A DNA stretch of 64,000 bases from Pascua guehoae (GCA_001600415.1 BCJX01000008.1:251851-315850), one strand, 5' to 3'. Positions 1 through 12,041 are shown, numbered from the stretch's first letter. Notes: a model not told the origin generated them from the letters alone. Translations and numbers: made by a program.

Positions 1-2256
1 TCACTCACCATCGCTCATCTCCTTGATCGCCCAGGGCTCGAGACCGACAAAGCCCCCCTCGTCCTTGATCTGCATCCACCGTCGGCGAATGTGGCCCAGG
101 ATACCTTCCTTGGCCTCCTCGACCTTTTTCCGCGCGCTCGAACGAGGTGGGAGAGCAGCCTCCAGCGTATCGGGGTGAACCTTGAGGAGGAGGGACGAAA
201 CCATCGTCTGGTACATGCGCGGGGCGCTAACAAAGCTGCCCACACGTCCGGCAGCGCCGACAATCTCGCGGAGGACAAGGTCAAGCAGGTCATCGCTAAA
301 GCCAACGCCGTTGAGCAGGTTCCACAGCTCCTTGCTCCCGCACAGCTCGGTAAAGTTGGCAGCGAGTACTTGTCGCGCCTGCACCTCGACTGGGTCGACC
401 ATGTCGCCGAGCGCGTCCACCCACACTGATGCCTCGGCACCCTTTGTGCGGATGCCATGTTCCATACGTGCACGCACGCGTACAATGCCACGAAACGCCG
501 AAACGACGTTTGCGGGGCCGAGCTTGTTGATGACGTCCTTGACGAGGTCCAGGCGCTCGCTCTCGTCGGCGGACGCTACCTCTCGGTTCCAGCATTCTGC
601 CCAACCAGCCAGAATGAAGCGGCGCGCCCGCCGCTGGATCTCGAGGGAGCCCACATCGCTGCTGCCAGCAAAGCGCCAGACGCGAGAGACGCGCGTGACA
701 CAGCGGCGGCAATGGCAGTGGTTCCACTCGAGTCCATGACAAAAATCGTACACGAGGCGAGACTCGATTTCGTTGACGAGGACATCGAGCTGGAGGTAGG
801 TTGCGGCGCGGTGGATCTGGAACGCAGTGAGGAGGTCAAAGGACCGGTTTGAAAAGTCGAGGTGGCCAGCATAGATCCAACCCAGGCAAAAGTGGAGTGC
901 GGCGGGGGTGAATGGTGGGGTCGGGAGGTGAATATCCGCCGTAGCTGGGCGGAAGAGGCCAGCATTGAGGAGCAGGGAAGCAAAGTAGGGCGAGCGCGAT
1001 ACCAGCATGAACCGATGGGCAGTGAAGATGACCGTCGCCGACAGACTGTCGTCTGAGCCGTCCGACGTGTCCGAGTCATAGTCGGCACCCTCTGGTGAGT
1101 CGAGATGGATACGCACATCGCAGTACAGCTTGCTGGTCCACATGTACGTGAGATCTTGGCCGAGCTTGTCCCTGCGTTCAGCGAGGTCACCGCGTCGTCC
1201 AAGTGAGTCGCGGACGCTACCGCCGCCGTTGTTGTGGTCTTCGGAAATCCACTCGACCACATCTCCAAAACCCTCGCCCGTGTAAAGCCACTCGAGCCGA
1301 GCGCGGAAGAGCTCGGGCGCGTCGTCGTGACCCAGGCGGAGCACGCCAATTCCCGATCCCTGGTCGCTCCCACCGCCCGTGCTCAACGTTGGCGCGCGAA
1401 GCGTTCCATCGCTTTCGGCTGTATCGACCGATAGGCTACTTCCTCGTCTGTAGAAGGATGGACTGGGGGTGTTGCGCGCAGACGCCGGGTGGAGCGTGGA
1501 CAACGAAAGCGGCGTGGGGGAAGGTGCACCGAGGGACGTGGGCGAGCGCGACAGTCCTATTGTCTTGCTCGGCAGAAAGTAGCGGTCCTTGAATGCTTCT
1601 GAGTTTGGTTAGCTATTCCACTCGAGTCTTGGAACCGCGCATGGTCCACACGGGACATGGCCGGTGGTCGTAGACATACTTGGTGCTCGCACGTAGACGA
1701 CCGCTGTGGTGTTAGCTTTGGCTTGACCAGTCTGGGCAGTCTTCCCTCGGCATCGTCAATCACTCCCATCCCAACCCGCTTCCTTCTCCGCGTCGATGCC
1801 CAACCATATGCACACACCTTTATGCGCCCAGACCCGCTCTCCTCCCTCGGTTTCCCAGGATACATCGGCGAAGCGCTCGCGCGAGTGTGCGAGGAGCTCG
1901 TGTAGATCGCGCGCCCAGAGCTCAGTGGACGCGGAAACACGGTCCTCGACGGTGGGGAATGGTGTAAGCGCCGATGAAGCGTCCGGCCCGCGCCGGAGCG
2001 TGCCGACACCGCCGCCGCTGCTGGTGCCGCCGCCGACACCGTTAGTTCGGGCGGCGGCCGACGCTGCGATAGGCGAGGTCGCGGTAGGCCTGAGCGGTGG
2101 TAGCCGTGGGGGGGAAGTCGCAGTAGCGGCGGCGGCAGCAGCAGCAGCAGCAGCAGGCCGAGCTGCCCTGTTTGCAGCGGACGCCGCGGCAGAGGGGCGC
2201 GCACTCGGGCGGCGCTGTGCGCGGGATGTTGTCGCTGTCGCAGAGGTCGCAGTCAT
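1..2256 (-). CDS. protein with two BTB/POZ domains
   Basis: Three exons (1818-2256, 1680-1703, 1-1598) encode 686 residues. The middle exon is only 24 nt; it is needed because it restores the BTB core AHKAVVYVRAPKAFKDRYF across both junctions. The first BTB spans about residues 117-272 (DLHELLAHSRERFADVSW, then FRARLEWLYTGE) and is interrupted by a Ser/Pro-rich insert. A second BTB lies about residues 310-430 (LYCDVRIHL, FTAHRFMLVSRSPYFASLLL, LGWIYAGHL). The C-terminal part is helical and unassigned. The first 110 residues are Ala/Gly/Ser-rich, including a poly-Ala run written by CAG repeats read in the Ala frame. The start is the first in-frame ATG. BTB domains mediate dimerisation and often recruit cullin-3 ligases, but no partner is visible here. 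The stop lies at the window edge. Family assignment is firm, cellular role unknown. Confidence 0.82.
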
Positions 2257-3935
2257 CGCCGGCGGGCGCGGTGCGCGTGCGCGCTCATCGACTACTGCGA
2301 TGGTGCAAGTGGAGAGGGCAGTTGGGAGTGCCGATGTGCGAGTAGTGCGATGTGGGGTGGTGGTCCAGGGAAGGTTGTGAGGGAGGCAAGGGGGAATGCT
2401 CTGCGAGCAGATCGCGTGTGTGGCCAACAGCAGATGCTAAGATTGCAAAGCGTCCAGTGTTCGTCGACCGACCGACTAGCAAGCTGGCAAGGCTGGCACA
2501 CCTGGCAACTTGCAGCTTGCAGCGTGCAGCGCAGTGGCGTGGCTGGCGCCGGGTCCGCGGGTGGATCGGGCGGGGCGTGCGTCGTGCGGTGCGCGGTGCG
2601 TGCAGTGTTGGTGTGGTGATGGTGCTTGCTGGAATTGGTAGACTGGGCCCGAGCAGTCAAACCACACTGGCCACGCTGGGGTATACCGTAGAGGAGAGAG
2701 GGGGAGAGAGAGAGAAGGGTGGGTTACAGGTACAGACAGTAGGAGAATTGAGACAAACGACGTGTTGCAAACCAACTGGGCAATACAAAGCAGTCTCATC
2801 CATCATGATTCCAGAACGCCGCCCAGTGCGCGCTGCAGACGGTACTGCTGCTGGTGCTGCTGCGGGGAGCAAAAGGCAACCGCCAGCAGCCAGAGTGGTT
2901 GGATGCAGCCTAGAGTCAGTCGCGACACGCGCTTGCCGTTCAGGATCCAAAATACAGTTCAGGCGCCAAAGCTGATGCATCCATGCATGCCATCCCCGTC
3001 AAACAACTGCCCATTGTGGCGTTTCCACCTGCAGTACCAGGGGGGACACGCGCTCGGATCGCCTGGCCCGCGCCTCGCCAGCCCGCAGCCCGCCGCTTGC
3101 CGGCAGTGCCTTGGGAGATGAGATTTGCTCCCGCTCCACGCTACAGCATTGTTCCGACTCCCAAGTTCCCAAGCCATCCAAGACAAACAATGGCCCGCAT
3201 CAGTAGTGCTACAATGCCTCTGCCCCGTCTCCATGAACGCATCATGCTTGGTGGAACGCAGCTATTGCATACCTGGCCTAGCTCTCAACGCATGCACAGC
3301 TCCACTAAGCAGGTATGCCATGTCGGAGAAGCGCGATACTGTTCCACTCCCCCTCACCGCAGCGTAACGCCAGCTCCAGACCTGACTCGGAACCAACACC
3401 GCCCACTGGCGCAGACCCGTTCACGGTGGCGTCCCTCTCTGCCTCTGGGATGACCTCACTCCAAAGAGACATGAGCAGTCACTCGGTCATCAGTCAGTCA
3501 TCCCACGAAACGAGGGATCTCGATGGCAAAGATTCAGCCATGCGGGCAAAAGGTTTGACCACCAGAACGCTCTTGACCATCAGAAACCAATGCAATGTCA
3601 CCACAAGCCATTGATCTCTTACACGCTCTCTCGTCACTGCACATCAGGTATTGATGCATGCGCTGGTACCGAAGCACCAGCAGGTGCAATTACACTACAG
3701 GGGGATATCAAGACAGACTGTCCTGTGGGACGGGGAGTAACGTGACAACACTCGGCGTATAGCGAAATATAAAGCGATCAGGAAGAAGGTACCTGCGGCT
3801 TGGTTTTGCGGACACCTCCGAGTTTTCGTGTGTTCAGGCTACAGCAGATTTCGACATTCGGCGCGGTCGCAGTTGTGGTTGCTGATGTATTCGACATGTT
3901 GCGATGATTCGCGACCGCGCTCGGTGAGCAGTAAT
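2257..3935. other. intergenic, no gene supported
   Basis: This stretch lies between the 5' end of the BTB gene and the 3' end of the SAP-domain gene, so it should hold the BTB promoter. Open frames occur on both strands but none shows a recognisable domain, and they are open because the DNA is GC-rich. A purine-rich run (GA repeats) lies near 2692-2720. Confidence 0.6.
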
Positions 3936-5472
3936 TTACGCACGCTCACCGAGGCGCTGGGCGAGCATGAGGGCAGCCACGAGGCCGGCTCCAAGGGCAC
4001 GTGCCTGAGCGTTGCCGCTCATGTCGAGCGCATCAACGAGCGCGTCCGGAGCGGCGTTGGTGAACGGCACGAGGAGGATGGCGAAGCGGAAGATTGCAAA
4101 CGTGAGCTCGTCGACACTGGGCGTCGGGGGGTTGGCGGCTAGGAACAAGTAAGCAGGAGCACAAGAACATGTGAGATCCAAGGGTCAAGCGCCTGCTTCG
4201 CGCAGAAATCTAGGCCACGTGTACTACTGCACAACATACAACACTTACCCTGGTAACGCGTCGTGCGGCCACTACGGTGGACACCAGCTTGAGGCACAAA
4301 GCTCACGAGGGTCGAGAGCACGAGCGGGGGCAGGATGGTGACGAATGCCCTGGATGTTAGTTGGAAAGCAATGTGGAGCTACTCACCACCACGCGACCGC
4401 TGGCCACAGAGCCGAGCCGGGGAAGAACGAGTTGTAGCTCGGGTAAGTAAATGTCCATGACCAGCGGGGGGACCAGAAGAAGACGCCGCGGAAGAGCGAA
4501 GCAAGCGTCCCAGACTCGGAGGCCTCGGGAGGAAACGAGACCTAAGCAGGTTAGAGCTATACATTCCATGCACGTATGGCTACTTACCGCGTAGCGGTTG
4601 AAGGGTGCAACGTGGTGGTACAAGAACGCACCCTCGATCGCGAGGGCGACGGTCAGGAGCCCACTGGGAGTCGACAGAACCTGCATGTTAGCGCTGGAAA
4701 TAAATCCAATGAAATAGTTTCAGAGCAGGAGGCAGCTCACGTCACGCGTGTCCCGAACCCAGCCCTCGACGGTGACCTTGTGCTCGTCGAGCTTAAAGTA
4801 CTTGATGACCGGGCCCGCCCTCTTCTTAACGTGGGCCATGAGATCCTTGGCGTCGCTCTCAACAACGGCGAGAGCCTGGTTGGCGTCTTCGGCAACCTTG
4901 GCCACGGAGCTGGGGGTCAGACGTGAAGAGAGAGATAGAGTGTGTGTGTGCTCGAACGACCTACACTGGGCTCTCCGGGAGCGGGATGCTGGCAGCCTCG
5001 GCCACCCTGTCGAGCGCCTTGTTAATCGACTTGCGGACACGTGGGGTCTTGGGCTCGCGGTCCGGTTGGGGCGACTCGTCCGAGTCGCTGTTGCTGGGTC
5101 AGATTCAGTAAGTCTGGGCTAAAATCTGGTGTTTATATGGCAGGATGCACGTTGCCATGCGGATGGATGCACCGCAGGGACAGCCTCAGTGGCACCCAGA
5201 CTCCGGCGACTTACTGGTGCCGACCGCGGCGGTAAAGGCCCTTGAACGTGGGATCCTCCCGAAGCGTGGCAGAGTCCTCGTCAAGCTTGACTTGGATGCG
5301 TTCACGGAGGTCTACCAGCCTGCCTTCTGTGTCCGGAAGACCCAAGGCGGTGGCAATCTCGACAAGGTCGGCCTTGCGTTTACCCAGAAGGGAGCCGGTG
5401 AAATTGCTGTGGCGTGTGTCAACAAACGCTAGCAAAAAGAGCCACTTGCGTGGCAGGTGCCACCTACGCCAT
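3936..5472 (-). CDS. SAP-domain protein with C-terminal membrane segments
   Basis: Eight exons (5468-5472, 5215-5406, 4965-5093, 4741-4909, 4588-4680, 4387-4541, 4249-4349, 3936-4138) give 348 residues. The first coding exon is only ATGGC; joining it across a GTAGGT donor and CACAG acceptor gives MANFTGSLLGKRKADLVEIA. Residues about 4-45 look like a SAP helix-extension-helix motif (LLGKRKADLVEIATALGLP, then LVDLRERIQVKL), usually a DNA/RNA-binding fold. A charged linker with Ser/Asp and Pro follows, then hydrophobic segments from about residue 170 (GLLTVALAIEGAFLYHHVAP, then AFVTILPPLVLSTLVSF, FAIFRFAILLVPF, AGLVAALMLAQRL). A soluble nucleic-acid-binding motif joined to several membrane segments suggests a nuclear-envelope or organelle membrane protein, by inference only. 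No named family recognised. Confidence 0.78.
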
Positions 5473-5947
5473 GGTCGTGGGGTTCTGCAACGATGGACGG
5501 TTATATATATATGTTGATAGGAAAGGATCCGCGGCAGTCCCGGTGTGGATGCAGTGGATGCTGGTGGTGGAGAGGAAGAGTGTGGTGGGACAAGTTGTTA
5601 CTTTGGGAGCGGGGGAGTCGTTTGTTTACTTCATTCACCAGACGCCACTAACCCCGCATGGCCGCATGTAGGCCGGATCACGTGACGTCATGACATCGCA
5701 GCTGGGCCACCAACCCTTTTGCTTTTTATTCGGCGAAAAATGGTCACTAAGGGACGGAATTAGTCCTGCAACTCTAATGACGGGTGTGGAGAATATCCAT
5801 TATATGATACCCCCACTTTGGAGGCGGTTGCCAGCGTGGCGTCGCGCGTGTTTCGTGTCGCCAGATGACTACACCAAGGTGCAATGTCGAGCTCGTTCAG
5901 TGGTCACTCCTGGTTACTTACATTAACTGCCAACCAACAAATACACC
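5473..5947. other. divergent intergenic promoter region
   Basis: This 475-nt stretch separates the SAP-domain gene (leftward) from sec72 (rightward) and must carry both promoters. Apart from the TATA-like run close to the left gene I see no gene, RNA or clear operator. A CACGTG E-box motif lies at about 5679-5684 (tcacgtgacgtca), directly followed by a CRE-like TGACGTCA. Confidence 0.5.
5502..5512 (-). promoter_or_regulatory. TATA-like box upstream of the SAP-domain gene
   Basis: An uninterrupted TATATATATAT run sits 30 nt before the ATG of the SAP-domain gene. The distance is short for a TATA box relative to a start codon, so it implies a very short leader or another role. Confidence 0.4.
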
Positions 5948-7005
5948 ATGGCCGAAGCTCACGCCCACCCACACCCGCACCCGCACCCGCACCCGCACCC
6001 TCATCCCCACCAGCATGGTCCCCCCGGTGGACCCGGCGGACCCGGCGGTCCTCCTCCGATGAACGTCGTCGTGGACCCCAAGATGCAGGAGCTCCTCGAC
6101 TCGCTCCCGACTCGTACCCTCCCCTTTGCGCTCATTGAGATTCCGATCCCGAACACGCGCCCACCGCAGGTGCAGGAGATGGTCGTGTGTTCCGAGCACA
6201 AGCAGCCCATGTGCGAGCAGTGCCAGGTCAACTTTACAAACCTCAACTACATGCAGCAGTTTATGCGCGCCGCGCCCAAGGAGGCGATCCCCCCGCCGCC
6301 AAATGTCCAGCCTCCCCCGCAGCGTGCGGAGCAGATCAAGGCTGCCAAGGAGGAGGGTAACGTGAGTGCCGGCAGGTGGACGTCTTGTAATCTGCGCTGA
6401 CTGAGCTCTCGTTATTCGTGACATCGACTGTACCTTCCTCCGACGCCTTCCTTCCTATGTTCGCCTACCTTGCTCACCCTCCTCACTGTTCTTTATCTTC
6501 CCAGACCGCGTTCAAGGCGGGCAACATCCCCATGGCGGTCCAGCACTACTCCAAGTCGGCAGACATGGCCCTGTCCAGGCCACCGTGGGAGCTTGCCGCC
6601 GTGTCCCGCGACGAGACGGCTATTGCCTTGTGCAACCGCTCTGCCGCGTTCGCTGTTGCTGGTGCTTGGTGAGCTAGAATCAACACGATAATGTAACTGA
6701 CAACCAGGGCGAACGCGCTTGCGGACGCCGAGGCCGTGGTCGCCCTCAAGCGCCCCTGGACCAAGGGCCACTTCCGGTGAGATAGCTGGTGGACGGGCGC
6801 AGCAGGTACTGACGCCGCAGACGGGCACGCGCTCTTGTTGGTCTTGGCCGGCTCGAGGAGGCGTACGACGCAATTGTCGATGGACAGCAGTTTGAGCCTG
6901 AGGACAAGGTGGGTACCTTATTCTCATCCGTGGCTGACCCACCAGGAGCTGCAGTCGTTCAAGGAAGAGATTCAGAAGATGATCGACGCTGCAGATGCAG
7001 AGTGA
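5948..7005 (+). CDS. SEC72: Sec72-like TPR subunit of ER translocon
   Basis: Five exons (5948-6361, 6505-6668, 6708-6776, 6821-6908, 6946-7005) encode 264 residues. After an extreme N-terminus of alternating His-Pro and a Gly/Pro stretch come a cysteine-containing segment (CSEHKQPMCEQCQVNF, about residues 79-94) and TPR helices from about residue 130 (AEQIKAAKEEGN, YSKSADMALSR, ETAIALCNRSAAFAVAGAW, DAEAVVALKRPW, RARALVGLGRLEEA). This layout matches fungal Sec72, the cytosolic subunit of the Sec62/63 post-translational translocon that docks Hsp70. The TPR part is clear; assignment to Sec72 rather than another small TPR co-chaperone is by overall architecture and memory of the family. All introns keep frame. 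Confidence 0.75.
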
Positions 7006-7533
7006 TGTGCATTAGTTGTTACCCGTCGCGCGCTATACCCCATGCATGTGAATACCACGCCTAGTATGTACGATCAAGATCTGTGTTGCTGCCTCTGGCC
7101 TCTGCAGAGGCGAGAAATACTTGTGCTGTGTGTCGCCCGCGTGGTTTGAGTGCTATGACCTATGGTGTTTGGCGGCTGACGAGGGTCTGGCCGACTGTCT
7201 GTGCTTCGCACCAGGGCACGCAGGGCAGCACAATGCAGACATTTTACGCACATCTGTGCCCCCCTCCCCTCCCTTTGCTGGTTTTTTTTTGTGTCAACGC
7301 TGCTGTTGTAGTTCTCACACATCCCAATCCGTTTAACGTTCAAATCGTATCGCCTGCGCCAGACGCAGCCGAAGAGAGTGACGTGCCGACCTGCTTCCGC
7401 CAACTTCCGGTCCAGAACCCATTGCCCAGCGCCACCCTCGCCACCACGCAGAGTTTCCCATATCACGACCCATCGCCGTCCGAGCAACCTCCTTTCCTTT
7501 TCTCACTCTCTCACCCACTTGCATTTCTCAACC
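7006..7533. other. intergenic, promoter of the HVA22-family gene
   Basis: Tandem genes on the same strand flank this 528-nt stretch. It shows a pyrimidine-rich run at about 7259-7290 and CT-rich sequence just before the next ATG, typical of fungal leaders. No gene seen. Confidence 0.5.
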
Positions 7534-9029
7534 ATGGCTGAGCTCCAGCACACCGTCCAGACGGAGACTGTGGCGGGCCCCATCCCCGCACCCGCCGACG
7601 ACCTCGGCGTGCAGGCTACGGTGCCCGCGCCGTTCCCGCCTCTCCCCGAGACGCCCGTCAAGACGCCTGTCAAGGCCACGCCAGGTGAGAAGTCCAGCAC
7701 AGGTGCTACAGAACGCAGCCTCGCAGCTAGTGTTTCAAAGCCATGCACCCCCCGTTGATCCTTCTCCACGCCGGCCACCACCATCTCCCAATGAATGACG
7801 ACCGCTGACCCCAAGCCACCGAGACCCCTTCTCCCGCACAGCGCCAGACGGCCATGGAGCGCGCTCGTGCCAGCGCGGCCGCTGGAACGGCCAAGGCTCA
7901 GCTCGCCCTCGCCGGCGCCCGTGAGCAGGCCAACCGCGTCGCTGCGCACCCGGTCGCGATCCGCGCCAACAAGCTCGCGGCCAGCCAGGTCCAGGGATTC
8001 CGCGACCTCCTCGGCCGCTCGCACGCAGTCCTCCGCCTCGAGCAGCTCACGGGTGTCGACCGCGTGCTCCTTGTCACTTCGCTGTCTGCAACGTGAGTAC
8101 TTTGTCTTTCTTGCTCCAACCAGAGCGAGGCGACGCCGATTTCGAATGGGTGGCATGCACCACGGCCGATGACGCAATGGCGCACCGCGTGCGACCACCC
8201 ACCACCACTTGCACTCGCCACCCACTGTTAAGAGGTGGTACCACTTGCACCATTGTCTGCGTGGATCGCAGGTTGTGTGTTCATCGGTGTTGTCGTGCTG
8301 GAACCAGCAAGGGCGCAAAGGAAGGGCCCAGAGTGCGAAAATGGGAGCGAGGCAGAGAGGGACGTGCGCCCCGCTCCACCCCACCATGCGCCGCCGGCTG
8401 CCGGCTATCTTGGGAAATTGCGTTTCGGGATAAAGTCTGACCCGACCGGCTACGATACTGGGATGCATGCATTGTCCCCCAAAGCTGACATGCACAGGTT
8501 CGTTCTGCTCGTGCCGATGGACGTCCTTGGTCTCGCCGGAGCCGTCACCATGGCGCTCTGCTTTGTTCGTCCTTCGTACCACGCACTCTGTGCGCTCGAG
8601 GGCGGAAAGGAGGACTATGAGTATCTCCTTGCGTACTTTGTGCTCCTTTCGTTTATCCAGACCATCGAGAGCTGTGTTCTCGGCCTGCTCACGAAGACGA
8701 TCCGTGAGTGTGACCAGCACACTCCCCGTTTGCACTCGTCCAACAACACTCACGCCCAGCGCACTACTTCCTCTTCAAACTCCTCATCATGTCATACCTC
8801 GGCCACCCGCGACTCAAGGTCGGTACAGCTGTTGCCGCACTCTGTCTTAGCTGACCCACAGGGGTCGACCAAGGTGTACCACCTCATCCTCAAGGGCCTT
8901 GTGGCCGACAGGCCCCAGTCGCCTGTCAAGTCGGGCGAGGTCACGCCCCCGAAGACTGGCTCGTCGGACGGATTTGAGGATGTTTTCGGTGCTGTCACTC
9001 CGATCCACAACGGTAACGGCAAGCAGTAG
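7534..9029 (+). CDS. HVA22/TB2/DP1 (REEP/Yop1) family membrane protein
   Basis: Five exons (7534-7684, 7816-8092, 8498-8703, 8760-8818, 8862-9029) give 286 residues. A Pro/Thr-rich N-terminus of about 50 residues and an Ala-rich segment precede the hydrophobic core: FVLLVPMDVLGLAGAVTMAL, then YLLAYFVLLSFIQTIES, then PHYFLFKLLIMSYLGHP, which is the pattern of TB2/DP1/HVA22 proteins that insert hairpins into the ER membrane and shape tubules. The tail is polar and probably cytosolic. The third intron is long for the window (405 nt) and the second exon uses an AAG acceptor, so the exon 2 start is the least certain point. The N-terminal extension is longer than in yeast Yop1 (about 180 residues). 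REEP-type identity is likely; the exact subfamily is not. Confidence 0.72.
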
Positions 9030-9653
9030 CCACATGCTCCGCATCTGTCCCACCGAAAAACTTATCCACGACGTTTCCAGACTCAGCCGCCACGACACAC
9101 GCCTATATTACCTTTTCCCCCTCATGTGTAGCATTCTATGATCACCGCTGTTGACGAGTGAGATGCGAGTCTTATGTGAAGGTGATTCTGAAAGTGATTG
9201 TTAGGTGTCGAATACGTTGCACGATGGTGATGTGAGCAGGCTGGCAGTGGGTATGGCTGTGGCGCATTGATGGAAGAATCACTGTGGTGCTGAGGAATGG
9301 ACGACTGAGACAGCGTATTGCCGGTTTTGAAATTCTCGTCAGTATCAACAATGTGATCACGACAGAGCCTCTGAGGTGTGAGCATGGGAGAGCTGTAGCC
9401 AGAAGCGATTGCTGGACAGTGATAGTGCATGCATCGTCGACGCAAGGTGTGGTGTAACACTTTTAAAAAGTCAGTCGCGCACTGTCCCGGCCGAGTGCCA
9501 CATCGGTAATTGCGGGCGGGAAAATGTTTCCGCTGCGTGGCGGGGTCAGGGCGTGGCTTGGGTTGCGTCGCGACTTTTGCTGCTTTGTTCGCCACGAGCA
9601 AGTGCAGCCACCTCACACCACACTCGATCCCCCCACCCAACGATACCCCCAAA
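9030..9653. other. intergenic, eIF3b promoter
   Basis: No gene or RNA seen. The last 60 nt before the eIF3b start are C-rich and pyrimidine-rich, as expected of a leader for a highly expressed gene. Confidence 0.5.
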
Positions 9654-12041
9654 ATGGTCGACATCGACCTTAGCAACTTTAGCGAAGAGGAGAGGAGAGA
9701 CATCCAGGCCGAGCTCGAGGAGGGCTACGCCGAGATTGAGAAGCAGTGGGTTTCTGGGACAAGAGGGACCAACGAGATGTCAAGGGGCTTGGGACTGACG
9801 GGGCAGGTATGCCGTGGACACGCAGCAGGGCTTTGAAAACGTTCTCGTTGTCGACAATGTTCCCGTGATCGACGAGTCGAAGAAGCAGCGTCTTGTCGAG
9901 CGTCTCCGCCAGCTCTTTGAGCGCGCGGGTGCGCCGATTGACGAGGACCGCATCAACATGCCATGGGGCGCCGAGAAGAACAAGGGCTTTGTCTTCTTGA
10001 CGTACCCGGACGCCGCGCAGGCCGAGCACGCTCTCCGCGCGCTCGATGGCACGTCGTTTGGTAAGAATGTCCTCCACGTCAACCGCTTTGGCGACATTGA
10101 GCGTTTCGCCAACATGCCCATTGGCGAGGGCGAGCTTCCTACTGGCTGGCGCGAAAAGCCATACGTCGAGAAGAACCACCTCCGTTCGTGGCTCGGCGAT
10201 GCGGCCGGACGCGACCAGTACCTCACTTTCCGCGACCAGGAGGTCAACCTGTGGTGGAACGGCCGCAACGGCAACTCGGAGGTTGTCAAGGACGAGGACG
10301 GCAAGGTGGTCAAGAACTCCAAGTGGGCCGAGCTCTACCTCCAGTGGTCGCCCCTCGGTACCTACCTTGCGTCGCTGCACCGTGTCGGTGTCGCGCTCTG
10401 GTCGGGCCCGAAGCTCGACGGCCCGATTGGTGTCAACGTTCTCCGTTTCACCCACCCCGGTGTCCGCCTTGTCCAGTTTTCGCCCTGCGAAAAGTACCTC
10501 GTCACGTGGAGCGACGAGCCACTGGCCAACTTCGAAAATTCGCCCAACGCCGCCCTCCGCGATACGTTTGGCCCCGAGGACGAGGGATCGCAGTTTATCG
10601 TGTGGGACGTCAAGAGCCAGCGTGTGCTCCGTACGTTTGCCGCCGACAAGCCCCGCGAGACCGAGCCCGGACGCCCGCCCCAGCAAAACTGGCCCGTGTT
10701 CCGCTTCTCGCCCGACGACGTCTACGTCGCGCGCTGCTCGGTCGGCAACGGCATCCAGGTCTACGAGCTGCCCGGCATGGGTCTGCTCGACAAGAAGAGT
10801 GTCAAGATTGAGGGTGTGCAGGACTTTGAGTGGTGCCCCATGAGCGAGAAGGACTGGGAGGCACGCAAGCAGGGCAAGGGCCGCGAGTGCATGCTTGCCT
10901 ACTGGACCCCCGAGGCCCAGAACCAGCCGGCCCGTGTCAACCTCATGGCCATCCCCAGCCGCAAGGTCCTCCGATCCAAGAACCTCTTCAACGTCACCGA
11001 CGTGAGTGCACCGGCGACAGGCTTTGTTTTTCATTCCATGCTGACAATACCCAGTGCAAGTTCTACTGGCAGAACCAGGGCGACTACCTCTGTGTCAAGG
11101 TCGACCGCCACGCGCGCAAGGCCAAGACCAAGAAGGCGACGTTCTGCAACCTCGAGCTCTTCCGCTTGCGGGAGAAGGACTACCCCGTCGAAGTCATTGA
11201 GCACAAGGACTATGTGCCGACCTTTGCTTGGGAGCCCAACAGCACGCGCTTTGCCATTGTCTCGACCAACGACCCCAACTTTGGACAGAACATTCCCGGT
11301 GCCGTCGTCAAGTACACTGTCTCATTCTACCAGCTCGACCAGAAGAAGGGCGACTTTACCCCCATCAAGCACCTCGAGGGCAAGGTGGCCAACACGCTCA
11401 TGTGGTCGCCCCGTGGTCGCCACATTATCCTCGCGACCATGGGTTCGGCTGCAAAGTTCGACATTGAGTTCTGGGACCTCGACTTTTCGCTCGACGACAG
11501 CGCCGCCAAGCGCGAGTCTGCCGAGCCCGGAGCCAACGTCCAGCAGCTCGCCATTGGCGAGCACTACGGTGTCACCGACATTGCCTGGGACCCGTCTGGA
11601 CGTTACCTCGCGTCGTGGGCGTCGTCGTGGCGCTCGACCCCCGAGCCCGGCTTCTCCATCTGGGACTTCAAGGGCGCTCAGCTCGTCCACCAGAGCCAGG
11701 AGAAGTTTAAGCAGTTTGTCTGGCGTCCCCGCCCCCCAACCCTGCTTGCCAAGGACCAGCAGCGCAAGATCCGCAAGGAGCTCAAGGACTACTCGCGTCT
11801 CTTCGACGAGGCCGACGCCGCAGAGGAGAACCGTGGCTCGGCCGAAAAGCTCGCCCAGCGCCAGCGCGAGATTGCAGAGTGGGACTCGTGGCGTCGTGGT
11901 TGTGTCGCGCGCCTCAATGCCGAGCGCAAGGCACGCGGCAAGGAGCTGCACCGCCCTCAGGCCGCGGCTGCGGGAGAAACCGAGGAGGTTTCCGAGCTTG
12001 TCGAGGAGCTGTTGGGCGAGACCGAGGAGATCGTAGAGTAG
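9654..12041 (+). CDS. PRT1: translation initiation factor eIF3 subunit b
   Basis: Three exons (9654-9745, 9807-11001, 11055-12041) encode 757 residues, the usual length for fungal eIF3b. An acidic N-terminus leads into an RRM at about residues 38-120 (NVLVVDNVP as RNP2-like strand, GFVFLTYPDAAQAEHAL as RNP1-like strand). The large middle part is the WD40-like propeller (LQWSPLGTYLASLHRVGVAL, RFSPDDVYVARCSV, IAWDPSGRYLASWAS). A charged helical C-terminus (QQRKIRKELKDYSRLF, EIAEWDSWRR) is the segment that binds eIF3i/g in yeast. It is the scaffold of eIF3 on the 40S subunit in the cytosol. Its long C-rich codon usage fits high expression. No defect seen. Confidence 0.97.

Noticed and set aside
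7503..8753. 416-residue open frame on the minus strand
   Set aside because: It is a shadow of the HVA22-family gene: it runs through that gene's exons and introns alike and contains no domain.
9679..11951. Long minus-strand frames opposite eIF3b
   Set aside because: Same codon-bias effect; no start context, intron or domain of their own.
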